Source of the DNA: Microcaldota archaeon
GTDB taxonomy: Archaea > Micrarchaeota > Micrarchaeia > Anstonellales > Anstonellaceae
Direction of reading: 5' to 3'
Assembly (NCBI GenBank): GCA_026396355.1
Contig: JAPLWY010000103.1
Location: 1 to 6,906 of the forward strand
Length of the DNA stretch: 6,906 nt
Of the stretch, positions 5,877 to 6,906 are shown one piece after another. Made by a program: the position numbers and the translations under genes. The stretch's first letter is position 1; each line of letters opens with the position of its first letter. Under the pieces are notes generated by a model. The model was not told the origin of the DNA, ran no database searches, and saw only the letters and a list, made by a program, of their open reading frames with translations.

Positions 5877-5906
5877 GTAAAATGGGAAAAGGCCCAGACG
5901 GTGCAC

Positions 5907-6398
5907 TCAGCGCCTTTCAACTTTCGAGATTTTGAACCGCTCTCCTTCCTCAAACATCAAAGGCTTGATTTTTTCGTCAGTTTTTGTCAGGTTAACCTCG
6001 ACAACTTCCGCAGTCACCAGCACATGGTCCCCGCAGCCGGTATAATTCAGCACGCGGCACTCAATGTTCGCAAGCGCTTCCAGGATGAGGGGCGCAGACA
6101 CTTTTTTCGCCTTCACCTGCGTGAGATTGGCTTCAGAAAACTTGTCAATGAACTTTCCAGATGTAGTGCCGCACAGCATCACGGCATCCCTCAGCTTTTC
6201 TCCTGGGACTGCGACTACGAACTCCATGGAAGTGCACAGCAAATCCAGTGTGAGCGAAGTGCTGCGGAGGGACAGCGCAAGCATCTCGGGCTTTTCACCA
6301 GCCGGCATTATCCATTCAACTGCCGTGACATTCGACTTTTCGCTTGTAGCGGCGGTGACCAGCACCACTTGCCTCGGGTAGAACAAATCCTGGAACAT
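5907..6398 (-). CDS. Flavin reductase-like FMN-binding split-barrel protein
   Basis: Likely binds FMN and acts in NAD(P)H-dependent flavin reduction or a related redox reaction in the cytoplasm; the exact substrate cannot be read from sequence. The 163-residue length is typical for this domain. Visible family features are the opening FYPRQVVLVTA (6-16) with NVTAVEW (23-29), a central strand EFVVAVPGE (59-67), GTTSGKFIDKF (77-87) followed by a long loop, an IECRVL strand (112-117), and GDHVLVTAEVVEV (123-135), which corresponds to the usual G-D-H-x-x-x-x-G-E-V strand. The ATG at 6398 begins directly before the first conserved strand. A TTTAAA element centred about 27 nt upstream suits a leaderless transcript. 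It shares a 51-bp promoter region with the divergent lipoprotein gene. Confidence in the fold is high and in the reaction modest. Confidence 0.87.
   Translation of the reverse strand: MFQDLFYPRQVVLVTAATSEKSNVTAVEWIMPAGEKPEMLALSLRSTSLTLDLLCTSMEFVVAVPGEKLRDAVMLCGTTSGKFIDKFSEANLTQVKAKKVSAPLILEALANIECRVLNYTGCGDHVLVTAEVVEVNLTKTDEKIKPLMFEEGERFKISKVERR
5969..5985 (+). terminator. T6 and T5 tracts downstream of the stalked protein gene, candidate terminator
   Basis: T6 (5969-5974) and T5 (5981-5985) on the plus strand lie about 95-110 nt past the stop codon of the gene ending at 5876. Paired T-tracts are a common archaeal termination signal. They sit inside the convergent flavin reductase-like gene, where they encode Lys-rich sequence on the other strand, so chance is a real alternative. 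Confidence 0.2.
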
Positions 6399-6422
6399 GG
6401 CGCCTTTTTCGTCCCGAACGAA

Positions 6423-6435
6423 TTTAAACTCTTGC
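6423..6435. promoter_or_regulatory. Shared bidirectional TATA region between the flavin reductase-like and lipoprotein genes
   Basis: TTTAAA (6423-6428) is a perfect palindrome in the middle of the 51-bp gap. Its centre is about 27 nt from the minus-strand ATG at 6398 and about 24 nt from the plus-strand ATG at 6450. GCAAGAG (6435-6429, minus) and GAACGAA on the plus side are purine-rich BRE-like flanks. The layout repeats that of the dtdA intergenic region. Confidence 0.55.
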
Positions 6436-6449
6436 GGAGAAATCCCCGC

Positions 6450-6906
6450 ATGAGTCGCATTGTTTCATATGCTGCGCTTCTTTCCGTCACGCTTCTGCTG
6501 CTGCTATCTGGCTGTGTCCAAGGCGATACCCCGAAAGCATGCTCTGGCGTTGCACAGGAAAAACTCGCAAACTGCGTCTATGTGCAATCCGTACTTGAGC
6601 AAAATCCATTCTTCTGCTACGGGATTTCCAATATTGGCGTGCGCAAGACCTGCATTGGCGACTCTTCCAACCCGGCAATGAAGAAAAAGCTCACAGGCAT
6701 GTCCCAGGAAGAGCGCGATCTGCTCCTCTCGAACAAGACGCTCCCAATCCCGGCGCCAGTTATCCCCCAGCACCAGCCAGCCGCCACTCCAGTTGCAACT
6801 TCGCCTTCAGGGGGCACAACCGGCGGGGCTCAAAACTACAACGCTTCAGCCGAGCAGATAATCTACAACACAGCGGTCGAATCGAATGAAGTGACGCTGT
6901 GCGAGC
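6450..6906 (+). CDS. Cys-rich lipoprotein, 3' end outside window
   Basis: The frame from ATG 6450 is open for 152 codons and leaves the window without a stop, so the gene is real but incomplete. MSRIVSYAALLSV plus a Leu-rich core ends in a textbook lipobox, LLSGC, with Cys22 the candidate lipidated residue, placing the protein on the outer face of the membrane. After it come Cys31, 42, 56, 68 and 151. Residues 56-68 (CYGISNIGVRKTC) and the terminal NTAVESNEVTLCE look like pieces of a repeated C-x(2)-I-x(n)-R-x(2)-C / A-x(5)-LC module found in exported proteins of some archaea. A Pro/Gly/Ser/Thr linker (99-128) separates them. A TATA element about 24 nt upstream fits a leaderless start. It is divergent from the flavin reductase-like gene. 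The function is unknown; oxidation by a Dsb-type enzyme such as the one at 2330-2941 is a reasonable inference. Confidence 0.85.
   Translation, partial: MSRIVSYAALLSVTLLLLLSGCVQGDTPKACSGVAQEKLANCVYVQSVLEQNPFFCYGISNIGVRKTCIGDSSNPAMKKKLTGMSQEERDLLLSNKTLPIPAPVIPQHQPAATPVATSPSGGTTGGAQNYNASAEQIIYNTAVESNEVTLCE

Noticed and set aside
5469..5906. Long minus-strand open frame opposite the stalked surface protein gene
   Set aside because: It is the complement of a Pro/Thr/Gln-rich low-complexity stretch, has a Trp/Arg-rich composition with no domain, and runs into the 3' end of the flavin reductase-like gene.
6504..6817. Minus-strand open frames at the right edge
   Set aside because: They lie opposite the lipoprotein frame, which has an in-register lipobox, a TATA element and conserved Cys spacing; the antisense frames have none of these.
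1..6906. Search for RNA genes, CRISPR repeats, insertion sequences or attachment sites
   Set aside because: Reading both strands by eye I saw no cloverleaf or rRNA-like stretch, no spaced direct repeats, and no transposase or terminal inverted repeats; the non-coding gaps are all under about 70 bp.

Overview
The window looks like part of an archaeal chromosome. The strongest evidence is a complete D-aminoacyl-tRNA deacylase of the DtdA/DTD2 type, a family known from archaea and plants. Nearly every gene also has a TATA-like element centred about 24-28 nt upstream of its start codon, the layout expected for leaderless archaeal transcripts. The charge-tailed and lipobox-bearing surface proteins and the compact spacing (no gap over about 70 bp) would fit a small-genome DPANN-type archaeon, but that placement is an inference.

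Layout from left to right. (1) A surface protein with helical repeats, cut at its 5' end by the window edge, ends in one membrane span and a Lys/Glu-rich tail (1-1065, +). (2) A divergent serine-dependent glutaminase (1128-2300, +) converges on (3) a lipid-anchored DsbA-like thiol oxidoreductase (2330-2941, -). (4) dtdA (3008-3793, -) lies upstream of it and is divergent from (5) a compact ThiF/MoeB-type E1-like adenylyltransferase (3844-4527, +). (6) A single-span protein has a cytoplasmic helical module, a long Pro/Gln/Thr/Asn-rich stalk and a six-cysteine C-terminal domain (4596-5876, +). It converges on (7) a flavin reductase-like split-barrel protein (5907-6398, -), which is divergent from (8) a Cys-rich lipoprotein that runs off the right edge (6450 onward, +).

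Two functional threads can be seen. The first is the cell surface: genes 1, 3, 6 and 8 are exported or membrane-anchored. The disulfide-forming DsbA-like protein fits the even cysteine content of gene 6 and the many cysteines of gene 8, and gene 6 has eight N-glycosylation sequons, all on the outer side of its span. The second is housekeeping and metabolism: glutaminase, dtdA, the E1-like enzyme and the flavoprotein.

The most distinctive non-coding feature is that both divergent gene pairs (3793/3844 and 6398/6450) are separated by only about 50 bp, with one nearly palindromic TATA element in the middle that could serve both directions. I did not find RNA genes, CRISPR arrays, insertion sequences or a clear new multi-gene system.
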